Origin: Rathayibacter rhapontici | GTDB taxonomy: Bacteria; Actinomycetota; Actinomycetes; Actinomycetales; Microbacteriaceae | Reading direction: 5' to 3' | DNA: 64,000 nt | Assembly: GCF_001995175.1 (NCBI RefSeq) | Contig: NZ_MUKN01000002.1 | Coordinates: 62,001 to 126,000 of the forward strand | Shown here: piece after piece, positions 33,460 to 42,458 of the stretch | Position numbering within the stretch: the first letter of the stretch is position 1 | Layout of the letters: each line of letters begins with the position of its first letter | Made by a program: the position numbers and the translations under genes | Notes under the pieces: model-generated | Told to the model about the DNA's origin: nothing | Database searches by the model: none | Seen by the model: the letters and a program-made list of their open reading frames with translations, nothing else

Positions 33460-34602
33460 TCACGAGCCGGCGAACGGATCCACATGCCGCCACACCCGCC
33501 CGAGACCGACCTCGCGGCGCAGGGCGAGAAGGGGTGCGGCCGCCGTGTAGGCGCGACCCCGCTTCTCTCCGGTCGCTTCGAGGAGTCCGGCCTGCGCGAG
33601 CGTCGCCAAGTCGCGCGTAGCGGTCTGGGGGCTGATCGTCGCGCCCACCTCGGCGAGCGAGGAGATGTAGCGGCCTCTCGTCACCGTCGCGCCGAGGAGG
33701 GCGTCGAACAGCGCGTCCAGGGCGCGGTCGTCGACGCCGGCCGCGACGACCATCCTGCTCAGAGCCGTCGTCGCCTCGCTCGCGGCGGCGATGCGGAAGG
33801 CTCGCTCCTGCGCCTGGTTGAGGTGTGCGGTGAGCATGAACCGGATCCAGGGGCGTGATCGTTCGGGAGGCACGCGCCCCGGAGACCACCCCCAGCCGCC
33901 GACCTCGGCGAGCACGTCGTAGTACGCCTGCGTGTGGCGGCCGAGGTACTCCTCCGTCGAGAGGAAGACGGGCGAGACGTCGTCGTCGGCGGCGAGGACG
34001 AGGGACTGCAGGATGCGCGCCATGCGTCCGTTGCCGTCGCGGAAGGGGTGGATGAGCACGAAGTTGAGGTGCGCCATCGCTGCGTCGACGAGGCTGTCGC
34101 CGGTGCCGCGGACGGTCGTGGCCAACTCCTCCATCAGGGGAGGGAGGGCCTCGGCGGCGGCGCCTTCGTGCACGATGTCCCCGGTGGACTCCTGCTGCAC
34201 GAACACCGGCCCGATCCGGTAGCGCCCGGGCCGCACCGACAGATCGTGCGAGGTCACCATGTAATGGAGGCTCCGCAGGAGGGTCGGGTCCACGACGACC
34301 GGGTCCTGCGCGAGCTGGAGGACGTACGTCATCGCGAGCTGGTAGCCGAGGAGGGCGCGGGCCGTGTCGTCGCCCACTCCTGCGGGCTGCTCGCCCTGAG
34401 CGAGTGCGCCCACCTCGTCGACGCTCGCGGTGATGCCCTCGATGCTGTTCGACCCCTGCACGTTGCGGGCGATCGTCATGCGACGCAGCGGCGCCGTCCA
34501 GCGGTTCGCCTGGCGCACCTGATGCGTCAGGGAATCGCTCACCGTCCTGATCTCGCGGCGGACCTGGAGTTCTTCGTCGGTGAGCTCGGGTGCGGTGTAC
34601 AT
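33460..34602 (-). CDS. Fic family protein (AMPylase type, self-inhibited)
   Basis: 380 residues. The Fic core motif HPFRDGNGR (185-193) is complete, predicting nucleotidyl (AMP) transfer to a protein hydroxyl. An N-terminal SNSIEG (51-56) matches the inhibitory helix motif (S/T)xxxE(G/N) that clamps the active site in class II Fic proteins, so no separate antitoxin is needed. The C-terminus (from about residue 300) looks like a winged helix (ISPQTATRDLATLAQAGLLE). The start ATG 34602 has GGAGGG four bases upstream; earlier ATGs at 34629-34632 lack a site. An AT-rich TATTAAT lies just ahead and is a probable -10 element. Confidence 0.9.
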   Translation of the reverse strand: MYTAPELTDEELQVRREIRTVSDSLTHQVRQANRWTAPLRRMTIARNVQGSNSIEGITASVDEVGALAQGEQPAGVGDDTARALLGYQLAMTYVLQLAQDPVVVDPTLLRSLHYMVTSHDLSVRPGRYRIGPVFVQQESTGDIVHEGAAAEALPPLMEELATTVRGTGDSLVDAAMAHLNFVLIHPFRDGNGRMARILQSLVLAADDDVSPVFLSTEEYLGRHTQAYYDVLAEVGGWGWSPGRVPPERSRPWIRFMLTAHLNQAQERAFRIAAASEATTALSRMVVAAGVDDRALDALFDALLGATVTRGRYISSLAEVGATISPQTATRDLATLAQAGLLEATGEKRGRAYTAAAPLLALRREVGLGRVWRHVDPFAGS

Positions 34603-34801
34603 GGACCCTCCGTGACTATTAATAAGCATCATATGGCCTCGGGTTCTCCCGGGCGGGTTCAGAGCAGCACGGCTGCGCTGAGAGCGCTCCCGGGGGATCG
34701 CACAGGGCCTGCTTTGTCAATCGTCTTCACCGGGCGCCGCGGGTTTCTTACGATCGGCTGGTCGGGCCGGATCGCAGTGCCCGGGAGCAGCGAGGGGCGC
34801 A

Positions 34802-36307
34802 GTGCCGGACTTCTCGTTCCTCCGGCCGCGCTCGACGGCGGGGGCGATGCTCTCGGAGCTCGCCGCGACGGGCGCCCGGCTCGAGGGCCCCGACGTCCGG
34901 GTGACGAGCGTGACCGTCAGCGACCGCGAGGTCGAGCCGGGCGGGCTGTTCGCCGCGCTGCCGGGGCGGGGCGCGCACGGTGCCGACTTCGTCGAGCGGG
35001 CGCGGGCGGCGGGTGCGGTCGCGGTCCTCACCGATGAGGAGGGGGCTGCGCGCATCGCCGGACTGCCCGTCCTGGTCGCTCCGGATCCGCGGCGGTCCCT
35101 GGGACGGATCGCGGCGCGGGTCTACGGCACCGACTCCGCTCGCCCGCCGCTCTTCGGCGTGACCGGCACGAACGGCAAGACGACGACCGTGCACCTGCTC
35201 ACGGCGGTGCTCGATCAGCTCGGGAGGCGCGTCGGCCACAGCTCGACGGCGACGCGGCGCAGCGGCCCCGTCGAGATCGCGAGCCGGCTCACCTCGCCCG
35301 AGGCTCCCGAGGTGCACGCGCTGCTGGCGCGCATGGTCGAGGACGGGGTGGACGCCGCCGCCCTCGAGGTGAGCGCGCAGGCGCTGACCCGGCACCGGGT
35401 CGACGGGCTGCACTTCGACGTCGCGGGGTTCACGAACCTCAGCCACGACCACCTCGACGACTACGGCGGCATGGACGAGTACCTGCGGGCGAAGGCGCGG
35501 CTGCTGCATCCGTCGCTCTCGCGCCGGGCCGTGGTGCTGCTCGATTCTCCGGCGGGCGAGCGGATGCGCGACCTCGCCGAGGTGCCCGTGGTCACCGTCG
35601 CGTCGGTCGCCGGCACCGATGCGGACTGGCGGGTCGAGGTGCTCGAGTCGACGACGACGCGCACCGCGTTCCGGCTGAGCGGGCCGGGCGGCTCGCTGAC
35701 CACCTCCGTCCCCCTCGTCGGCCGGCACATGGCGGCGGATGCGGGGCTCGCGCTGGTGATGCTGCTGTCGGCCGGGCATCCGTTCGCGGCGCTCGCCGAG
35801 GCGGTGCGCGACGGGATCCGCGCGCGCGTGCCGGGCCGCTCGCTCCTGGTCTCGGGGGAGCGCGGGCCGCGGGTGTACCTCGACTTCTCGCACACGCCCG
35901 ACTCGATCGAGAAGACGGTGGCGGCGCTGCGCGAGGTGACGCCGGGGCGCGTGATCGTGGTGCTCGGAGCGGACGGCGACCGGGATCCGTCCAAGCGCGC
36001 GCCGATGGGGCGGGCGGCGGCGGAGGGGGCGGACGTGGTCGTCGTGACCGACCACCATCCGCGGTCGGAGGATCCGGCGCGGATCCGCCGGGCCCTGCTC
36101 GAGGGGGCCCGTCTCGGCGGCGACGTGCGCGAGATCGCGGAGCCCGCGGAGGCGATCCGCTCGGCGCTGGGCTCGGCCACCGACTCCGACAGCGTGCTGT
36201 GGGTGGGGCCGGGCGACACCGACTACCGGCTGGTGCGCGGGGTCGAGGTGCCGTACTCGCCGCGCCGCGACGCGCGCGAGGCGCTGGTCGAGCTCGGCTG
36301 GGGCTGA
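34802..36307 (+). CDS. orphan Mur ligase (MurE-like)
   Basis: 501 residues from GTG 34802. Three Mur ligase domains: an N-terminal UDP-binding part (TSVTVSDREVEPGGLFAAL), the ATP-binding loop GVTGTNGKTTT, and a C-terminal domain with FSHTPDSIEKTVAALRE. MurE adds the third amino acid to UDP-MurNAc-Ala-Glu. The residue-selecting loop, DNPR in meso-DAP enzymes, here reads DHHPRSEDP, so the amino-acid specificity may differ. It is not in a dcw cell-division cluster, suggesting a second MurE paralogue or a ligase for another substrate. It is flanked by palindromic repeats. Confidence 0.82.
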   Translation: MPDFSFLRPRSTAGAMLSELAATGARLEGPDVRVTSVTVSDREVEPGGLFAALPGRGAHGADFVERARAAGAVAVLTDEEGAARIAGLPVLVAPDPRRSLGRIAARVYGTDSARPPLFGVTGTNGKTTTVHLLTAVLDQLGRRVGHSSTATRRSGPVEIASRLTSPEAPEVHALLARMVEDGVDAAALEVSAQALTRHRVDGLHFDVAGFTNLSHDHLDDYGGMDEYLRAKARLLHPSLSRRAVVLLDSPAGERMRDLAEVPVVTVASVAGTDADWRVEVLESTTTRTAFRLSGPGGSLTTSVPLVGRHMAADAGLALVMLLSAGHPFAALAEAVRDGIRARVPGRSLLVSGERGPRVYLDFSHTPDSIEKTVAALREVTPGRVIVVLGADGDRDPSKRAPMGRAAAEGADVVVVTDHHPRSEDPARIRRALLEGARLGGDVREIAEPAEAIRSALGSATDSDSVLWVGPGDTDYRLVRGVEVPYSPRRDAREALVELGWG

Positions 36308-36335
36308 CTCGCCGCCGGCTGCGGGCGCCGCGCGC

Positions 36336-36578
36336 GATCCGTCGCGAACGGCCGCCTCCGGAGCGTCCGGGCGGCCGTTGGTGACGGATGACCGCGAGGC
36401 GGGCGACGGGGCGCGGCGGACGGGGCGCGTGATCCGTCTCGAAAGGCCGTCGCCGGAGCCTTCGGGCGGCCGGATGCGACGGATGACCGCGAGGCGGGGA
36501 ACGGAGGACGGCTCGCGGGTGATCCGTCGTGAACGGCCGCCTCCGGAGCCTCGGGGTGGCCATTGGCGACGGATGACC
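36336..36578. repeat. three tandem GATCCGTC palindromes filling a 420-base gap
   Basis: Copies at 36336-36393, 36431-36488 and 36521-36578 are spaced about 90-95 bases apart. Each has GATCCGTC at the left end and GACGGATGACC at the right, with GGCC...CCGGAG...GGCC inside. They occupy most of the gap between the MurE-like and TPP-enzyme genes (36308-36727). No gene is visible in the gap; apparent ATG starts (GGATGACC) are part of the repeat. Confidence 0.85.
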
Positions 36579-36727
36579 CGGGGGCGCGGTTCCGGAGACG
36601 TGCAGGTCGTCTCCGGGAGGGAAGCCGAGAGCCGCATTGTCGGCCGCGCTCGGCGGCCGCGGCAACCCCGCCGACAGCGGCCGTCCGCGTCCGTAGCGTC
36701 GGGACGACCGGCGAGAGGGGACGGCAG

Positions 36728-38515
36728 ATGACGATGCAGGAGCGCGACCAGCCGACGACGGCCGACCTGATGGTCGACCGGTTGCGGGAGTGGGGCGTCG
36801 AGCGGATCTTCGGGTACAGCGGCGACGGCATCAACGGGTTCATGGAGGCGCTGCGGCGCGGGGAGGACGCGCCGCGCTTCGTGCAGGCGCGGCACGAGGA
36901 GGCCGCCGCGTTCATGGCGGTCGGGCACGCGAAGTTCACGGGCGGCGTCGGAGTCGTGACCTCCACGCAGGGGCCGGGCGCGGTCCACCTCCTGAACGGC
37001 CTGTACGACGCGAAGCTCGACGGGGTGCCCGTGGTCGCGATCGTGGGACAGCAGAACCGCACGGTCCTCGGCTCCGGGTACATGCAGGAGATCGACCTGC
37101 GCGTGCTGTTCGCGGACGTGGCGGCGCAGTTCTGCCAGCTCGTGTCGACTCCGGAGCAGCTGCCGATGGTGCTCGACCGGGCGTTCCGGTCGGTGATCGC
37201 CACGCGCTCGCCGACGGTCGTGATCGTGCCCCACGACGTCCAGACGGCGCCGCCCGGCGAGCTGCCGCACGAGCACGGGACGGTGCCGACCGCGGTCGCG
37301 GCTCCGCAGCCGGTGGTGCTGCCCCGCGAGGACGACCTGGAGCGCGCGACGTCGCTCCTCGCCGAGGGGGAGCGGGTCGCGGTGTTCGTCGGGCAGGGCG
37401 CCCGGCACGCCCGCGCCGAGGTCGAGACGATCGCGCGCCGCCTCGGAGCCGGGATCACGACGAGCCTGCTCGGCAAGCCGTACGTCGACGAGACCCTGCC
37501 GTTCTCGACCGGCACGATGGGGCACCTGGGCACGACCGCGAGCGCCGAGCTGCTCGACGGCTGCGACACGCTGCTGATCGTGGGCTCGGACGATCCGTGG
37601 ACGGAGTTCTACCCGGCGCCCGGGCAGGCGCGGGCGGTCCAGATCGACCTCGACGCCCGGGCGATCGGCAACCGCTACCCCATCGAGGTCGGGCTGGTCG
37701 GCGACGCGGCCGCGACGCTCTCGGCCCTGCTCGAGCGGCTGCCCGAGCGCGTCGGGTGGCGCGGGCGGGTCGCGGAGTCGGTCGAGCGGTGGCGGGGGAT
37801 CGCGCAGCGGCGGGCGGCGGTGGCGGCGCGCCCCGTGAATCCGGAGCGAGTGCTGAGGGAGCTCGACGCGCAGCTGCCCGAGGACGCGCGGATCGCCGTC
37901 GACGTCGGCAGCGTCGTCTACTGGTACGCCCGCCAGCTGCACGTGCCGGCGGGAGCCGCCGCGCACCTCTCGGGCACCCTCGCCTCGATGGGCTGCTCGG
38001 TGCCGTACGGCATCGCGGCGAAGCTCGCCGACCCGTCGAAGCCGGTGGTGGTGCTCGCGGGCGACGGGGCGATGCAGATGCTCGGACTGGCCGAGCTGAT
38101 CACGGTGGCGCGCCTCGCGACCGAGTGGGCGGATCCGCGGTTCGTCGTGTGCGTGCTGAGCAACCGCGATCTCGCGGAGGTGTCGTGGGAGCAGCGCGAG
38201 ATGGAGGAGCAGCCGCGGTTCGAGGACAGCCAGGCGCTGCCGGACGTGCCGTTCGCGGCGATCGCCGAGCTGCTGGGATTCCGGGGGATCCGGGTGGAGG
38301 ATCCGGAGGCGCTCGCCGGGGCGTGGCGCGAGGCGTTCGCCTGCGATCGGCCCGTGCTGATCGAGGTCGTCACCGATCGCGACGTGCCGCTGCTGCCGCC
38401 GTTCCCGGCGGGGGAGGAGAAGTCGGCGTCGATGCGCACGGCGCTCGAGCAGGAGGGCGCGGCGGGCGCGCACGCACTCGCGCTGCTCGAGGAGTACGCG
38501 AGCCACGAGCGGTGA
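36728..38515 (+). CDS. thiamine-diphosphate enzyme, pyruvate oxidase/dehydrogenase-like
   Basis: 595 residues. The three TPP-enzyme domains are visible: the N-terminal PYR domain with catalytic Glu in QARHEEAAAFMA, a central dehydrogenase-fold domain, and the C-terminal PP domain with the GDG...N thiamine motif (AGDGAMQMLGLAEL ... VLSNRD). The arrangement resembles PoxB-type pyruvate:quinone oxidoreductases and related actinobacterial proteins. The lipid-binding C-terminal helix of E. coli PoxB is not obvious. The likely role is pyruvate decarboxylation under stress or stationary phase. The following BLUF gene is convergent, 8 bases away. Confidence 0.85.
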   Translation: MTMQERDQPTTADLMVDRLREWGVERIFGYSGDGINGFMEALRRGEDAPRFVQARHEEAAAFMAVGHAKFTGGVGVVTSTQGPGAVHLLNGLYDAKLDGVPVVAIVGQQNRTVLGSGYMQEIDLRVLFADVAAQFCQLVSTPEQLPMVLDRAFRSVIATRSPTVVIVPHDVQTAPPGELPHEHGTVPTAVAAPQPVVLPREDDLERATSLLAEGERVAVFVGQGARHARAEVETIARRLGAGITTSLLGKPYVDETLPFSTGTMGHLGTTASAELLDGCDTLLIVGSDDPWTEFYPAPGQARAVQIDLDARAIGNRYPIEVGLVGDAAATLSALLERLPERVGWRGRVAESVERWRGIAQRRAAVAARPVNPERVLRELDAQLPEDARIAVDVGSVVYWYARQLHVPAGAAAHLSGTLASMGCSVPYGIAAKLADPSKPVVVLAGDGAMQMLGLAELITVARLATEWADPRFVVCVLSNRDLAEVSWEQREMEEQPRFEDSQALPDVPFAAIAELLGFRGIRVEDPEALAGAWREAFACDRPVLIEVVTDRDVPLLPPFPAGEEKSASMRTALEQEGAAGAHALALLEEYASHER

Positions 38516-38523
38516 GGGCCGGC

Positions 38524-38940
38524 TCAGGCGGCGGGGCGCTCCTGGAACCAGCGGACGAGCTCGCGCAGGGCCGGGAGGGTCATGCTCGTCCCGCGGTCGC
38601 CGGCGAGGTCCTCGAACGTGGTGCGGAAGCCCTCCGGCTGCGCGGTCTCGGGGACGGTCGCGTACGCCATCGACCACTCCGGGAACAGGCGCTCGGTCGT
38701 CGTCTCCTTGAGCAGGACGCGGATCGACTCGTGCCGGGGATCGTGCTCGATGGCGTCCATCCGCTCGCGCACCGCGTCGTCGGGGCCCTCGAGGACCTGG
38801 AGGAAGCGGCCGTCGCGGTGCAGGAGCATGCCGGTGAGGTCGACGCGCGCGTTGTCGGCGCGGCTCTGCTGCAGGAGCGACGCGAGGCGCGCTTCGTCGA
38901 ACAGGGCGGTGGCGCGGCTGGAGTAGACGAGGGAGAGCAT
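38524..38940 (-). CDS. BLUF-domain blue-light photoreceptor (second copy)
   Basis: 138 residues, collinear with the BLUF at 31906. The switch residues Tyr6, Asn30, Gln48, Trp89 and Met91 (EWSMAY) are all kept. The C-terminal tail differs (ALRELVRWFQER), suggesting another partner. It stands alone, facing zwf in the divergent direction with an inverted repeat between, and converges on the TPP enzyme. No clear ribosome binding site is seen. Confidence 0.92.
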   Translation of the reverse strand: MLSLVYSSRATALFDEARLASLLQQSRADNARVDLTGMLLHRDGRFLQVLEGPDDAVRERMDAIEHDPRHESIRVLLKETTTERLFPEWSMAYATVPETAQPEGFRTTFEDLAGDRGTSMTLPALRELVRWFQERPAA

Positions 38941-38965
38941 GGGACCGGCTTTCGGAGGGGTTGCT

Positions 38966-39021
38966 GCAGTCGACCACGATCGCCGACGCGGCGCAGGGAC
39001 TGGCTGAGCGGGGTCGACTGC
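38966..39021. promoter_or_regulatory. 10-bp inverted repeat between divergent BLUF and zwf
   Basis: GCAGTCGACC (38966-38975) is perfectly repeated in inverse as GGTCGACTGC (39012-39021), 36 bases apart, in the 157-base divergent region. It could be a paired regulator site for the two genes; no other evidence. Confidence 0.4.
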
Positions 39022-39097
39022 TGCTAGCAGCCCCGAGGAACATCGCAGAACGATGGATTACCGTGGCGCGGAACCGCGCCGACCAGGAGGAGACAGC

Positions 39098-40561
39098 ATG
39101 ACCGAGATCGGGATCCCCGAGGCCACCGCACTCGAGCAGCAGCGGCGCACCGTCGCGATCCTCGGGGCAGGAGGCGACCTCACCGAGCGACTGCTGCTCC
39201 CGGGGCTCGGACGGGTCGCGGAGCTCGCGCGCGACTTGGAGCTCACCCTCGTCGGAGCCGCCCGCACGCCGCAGAGCGACGAGGAGTGGCAGGGGCTCGT
39301 CCGCCGCAGCCTCGAGGAGGCGGGAATCGCGGCGCGCACCGTCGACGACCTCGCCTCGCGGGCGCGCTTCGTCGCGACGGACGCCTCCGATCCGGAGCAG
39401 CTGACGGCCCTGCTCGACGCGTGCCCGTCGACGCCCGTGCTCTACGTGGCGCTCCCGCCGGCCATGGGGCACGCGGTCGCCGAGTCGCTGGCGCGGATCG
39501 AGCTGCCGGAGGACCTCGTCGTCGCGATCGAGAAGCCGTTCGGCGAGGACCTCGACGACGCCGTCTCGCTCAATGCCGCCCTCGCGGCCGTGATCCCCGA
39601 GGACCGCCTCTGGCGCATCGACCACTTCCTCGGCAACGCGACGGTGATGGGGATGCTGGGCCTGCGCTTCGGCAACCGGCTGCTCGAGGCGAGCTGGAGC
39701 GCCGAGCACATCGAGAAGGTCGAGATCGTCTACGACGAGACGCTCGGGATCGAGGGGCGCGGGAAGTTCTACGACGGCACCGGGGCGCTGCGCGACATGC
39801 TGCAGAGCCACCTGCTGATGGTGCTGGCGCTGACGGTGATGGAGCGGCCCGACGAGGTCTCTCCGCAGGACGTCCACGCGCGGATGGCCGAGGCGCTCGG
39901 AGCGGTGCGCCTCTGGCGCGACGACCCGGCCACCGCCCGCCGCGCCCGCTACACGGAGGGGCGCCTCGACGGTCGCCTGCTCCCCTCCTACGTCGACGAG
40001 CCCGACGTCGATCCCGAGGCCGGCACCGAGACGCTCGCGCAGCTGCTCCTCCAGGTCGACGTCCCGCGCTGGGCGGGCGTGCCGTTCGTGCTGCGCTCCG
40101 GCAAGGGGATCGGCGACCCGCGCACCGAGGTCGCCGTGCACTTCCGGCCCTCGGCTCCGCCCCGCGGCCTCCGCTCGGGCGGGGAGGACGCCGGGACGGT
40201 CCTGCGCCTGTCGCTGATGGGCGGCGACGTCGGGCTCGACCTGTTCGTGAACAGCGCCGACGACCTGACCGACCTCGAGCGCACGACGCTGGAGGCGCAT
40301 CCCGGGACCGCGACCCTCGACGCCTACGGGCAGGTGCTCGCGGGGATCCTGCAGGGCGACACCCTGCTGTCGGTGCCCGGGGACGTCGCCGAGCAGTGCT
40401 GGCGCATCGTCACTCCGGTGCTCTCGCACTGGGCCGACGGAGCGGCGCCGCTGGAGGAGTACGAGGCGGGGAGCACGGGGCCCGAGGCTGGTGAGCGACG
40501 CCGTGGCGGGTTCTCGACGGTGATCGGCCGTCGTCGCGCCTCGCGGCACGCGGCGCGCTGA
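39098..40561 (+). CDS. zwf: glucose-6-phosphate dehydrogenase-like protein
   Basis: 487 residues. AGGAGGAG precedes ATG 39098. The Zwf signatures EKPFGEDL (from 145) and the substrate motif RIDHFLGN (173-180, with the catalytic His nearby) are present. The nucleotide motif reads GAGGDLTERLLLP instead of the canonical GASGDLTxRK, a variant seen in secondary Zwf paralogues. It would catalyse glucose-6-phosphate to 6-phosphogluconolactone, producing NADPH. It is not next to tal, opcA or pgl, so it is likely a second, stress-related copy. Confidence 0.85.
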   Translation: MTEIGIPEATALEQQRRTVAILGAGGDLTERLLLPGLGRVAELARDLELTLVGAARTPQSDEEWQGLVRRSLEEAGIAARTVDDLASRARFVATDASDPEQLTALLDACPSTPVLYVALPPAMGHAVAESLARIELPEDLVVAIEKPFGEDLDDAVSLNAALAAVIPEDRLWRIDHFLGNATVMGMLGLRFGNRLLEASWSAEHIEKVEIVYDETLGIEGRGKFYDGTGALRDMLQSHLLMVLALTVMERPDEVSPQDVHARMAEALGAVRLWRDDPATARRARYTEGRLDGRLLPSYVDEPDVDPEAGTETLAQLLLQVDVPRWAGVPFVLRSGKGIGDPRTEVAVHFRPSAPPRGLRSGGEDAGTVLRLSLMGGDVGLDLFVNSADDLTDLERTTLEAHPGTATLDAYGQVLAGILQGDTLLSVPGDVAEQCWRIVTPVLSHWADGAAPLEEYEAGSTGPEAGERRRGGFSTVIGRRRASRHAAR

Positions 40562-40667
40562 CACGGTGGGAGCAGTGCGGAGGAACCGCACGCCGGAGAC
40601 GGCCGATCTCCCGAGGGGGAGCCATGCGCAGCACGACGACACCCGTTCGACTCCGAGGGGGACGCGC

Positions 40668-40991
40668 GTGATCACGATCCACCTCCGGTATCAGATCGAT
40701 CCGTCGCTCCTGGACGTGTTCACCGAGTACGCGACGCGGTGGATGACCCTGGTCGACCGCTTCGGCGGGCAGCACCACGGCTACTTCCTCCCGGCGGAGG
40801 GCGACAGCGACGAGGCCTTCGCGCTCTTCACGTTCCCGTCCCTCGCCGAGTACGAGCGGTACCGGATCGACTCGCTCACCGACCCGGAGTGCATCGCCGC
40901 CTACGAGCTGGCGCGGGACTCCCGGTGCATCGTGCGCTACGAGCGGCGGATGCAGCGGCCGCTGCTGCCGGGTGGGGCGCAGGGCGCCTGA
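40668..40991 (+). CDS. NIPSNAP family protein
   Basis: 107 residues from GTG 40668 (GAGGGGG upstream). A single dimeric alpha/beta-barrel domain: ITIHLRYQIDPSLLDVFTEYA, then HHGYFLPAEGDSDEAFALFTF and YERYRIDSL. NIPSNAP-type proteins are small enzymes or binding proteins of unknown substrate. It lies about 105 bases after zwf on the same strand and may be cotranscribed. Confidence 0.85.
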   Translation: MITIHLRYQIDPSLLDVFTEYATRWMTLVDRFGGQHHGYFLPAEGDSDEAFALFTFPSLAEYERYRIDSLTDPECIAAYELARDSRCIVRYERRMQRPLLPGGAQGA

Positions 40992-41115
40992 AGCCACAGG
41001 TGCTCGAAGGCCCTCTCGGCGGCGTTCGCGTGCGCGGCGTCGGCTGAGGGGGCGGGGTGGCGGCCGACAGCCGGACGAGCCCCTCCACGGCCGAGGTCCT
41101 GCGCGGCCGCCCGGG

Positions 41116-42188
41116 TCAGAGCGGGTCGATGCGGAGGATGCGGTCGTCGCCCTCGCGCGGCTCCAGACGGCTGTTCGTGTTGCCCGTGACGAACCAGAGC
41201 GAGCCGTCCGGGGCCGGGGTGACGGCGCGGATCCGCCCGTAGTCGCCGGTGTAGAGGTCGGTGGCGGAGGAGGGGTCCGCGACCGGCACCGTGCGCAGGC
41301 GCTCGCCGCGGAGGTTGGCGAGGTAGACGGTGCCGCCCAGCACCGCGACTCCGCTCGGGCTCGCGTCGGCGGGCGCCCACTGCTGCGCCGGGTCGACGAA
41401 GTCGTCGTCGCCGGCGACGCCCTCGGCCTCCGGCCAGCCGTAGTTCGCGCCGGCCGTGATGATGTTCAGCTCGTCCCAGGTGTCCTGGCCGAACTCGCTG
41501 GCGAACATCGTGCCGTCCTCGGCCCAGCCCAGTCCCTGCACGTTGCGGTGGCCGGAGCTGTAGACGAGGGAGTCGGGGTACGGGTTGTCGTCGGGGACGC
41601 CTCCGTCGGCGGTCATCCGGAGGATCTTGCCCGAGAGCGCGCCGAGGTCCTGCGCGCTCGCGCGGTCGCCCGCGTCGCCGACTCCCGCGTAGAGCAGGCC
41701 GTCGGGGCCGAAGGCGATCCGCCCGCCGTTGTGGAACGTCGCCGAGGGGAGGCCGTCGAGGATCGTGCGCTCGTTCTCGAGGCGGAGGGATCCGGGGGAG
41801 CCGGCGAGGTCGAAGCGCTGGATGCGGTTGCCGTCGGGGCCCGTCGAGTAGGCGTAGAGACGGCTCTGCTCATCGACAGCGAGACCCAGCAGCCCGCCCT
41901 CGCCCTGGTGCACGACGTCGTCGAGGTCGGCGACCTCGCGCGCCTCGCCGCTGCCGTCGAGCTCGAGGATCCGGCCGGTGTCGCGCTCGCTGACGAGCGG
42001 CGTCGTGCCGGCGAAGGCGATCGACCAGGGCGAGGTGAGGCCGGTCGTGATCTCGGTCGGAGCGGGCGCGCCGTCGCGGTGGCGGGGGTGGTGGCGGCGC
42101 CCGGGGTGCCCGCGGCGGTGCATCCGCTCAGGAGCGCCGCGAGGGCGGCGGCGGTCAGGCCGCGCGAGGTCGTGGTGCGGCGGGTCAT
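41116..42188 (-). pseudogene. PQQ-type sugar/sorbosone dehydrogenase lipoprotein (frameshift near 42072)
   Basis: From ATG 42188 (GGAGGAG upstream), a signal peptide with lipobox LLSGC is followed by a Thr/Ala linker, then the frame shifts and the six-bladed propeller starts at GLTSPWSIAF. The blades carry GLLGLAVD, NGGRIAFGPDGLLYAGVGD, GHRNVQGLGW and YGWPEAEG, as in soluble glucose dehydrogenase/Hhip-like proteins. One added G in ACGGCGCGCCC joins the frames (TATGAPAPTEITTG) and gives 357 residues. It is predicted to oxidise sugars outside the membrane if PQQ is available. Confidence 0.82.
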
Positions 42189-42458
42189 GGCGTCTCCTCC
42201 GTGTTCGGTCATGCGGGGCGGTGCGGGGCGGCCGGACGCGTCGGGCGGAGGCGGCGGAGGACGCCGCGCGCGACCGCGGCCGTCGCTCCCTCACGCTAGG
42301 CGCGGCGCCTGCACGCTGCCAGGGCACCGCGTCCTCGCCGGCCCGAGTGCGGCCCGCGGGGACGGAGGAAGGGGACGTCAAGTCCTCTTCTCCCGACCGC
42401 CCGGTGAGGTGGACTGGACGCGACGGCCCGAGACCCGGCCGGGGAGCAGCAGGAGACC

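Noticed and set aside
36336-36578. CRISPR-like spacing of three repeats
   Set aside because: Copies are diverged 57-58-base palindromes with similar rather than unique spacers, and no cas genes are near. They match an interspersed palindrome family found elsewhere in the window.
36481-36600. Start codons GGATGACC in the palindromic repeats opening apparent genes
   Set aside because: The ATG belongs to the repeat itself, no ribosome binding site precedes it, and the frames run into other repeats or antisense to real genes.
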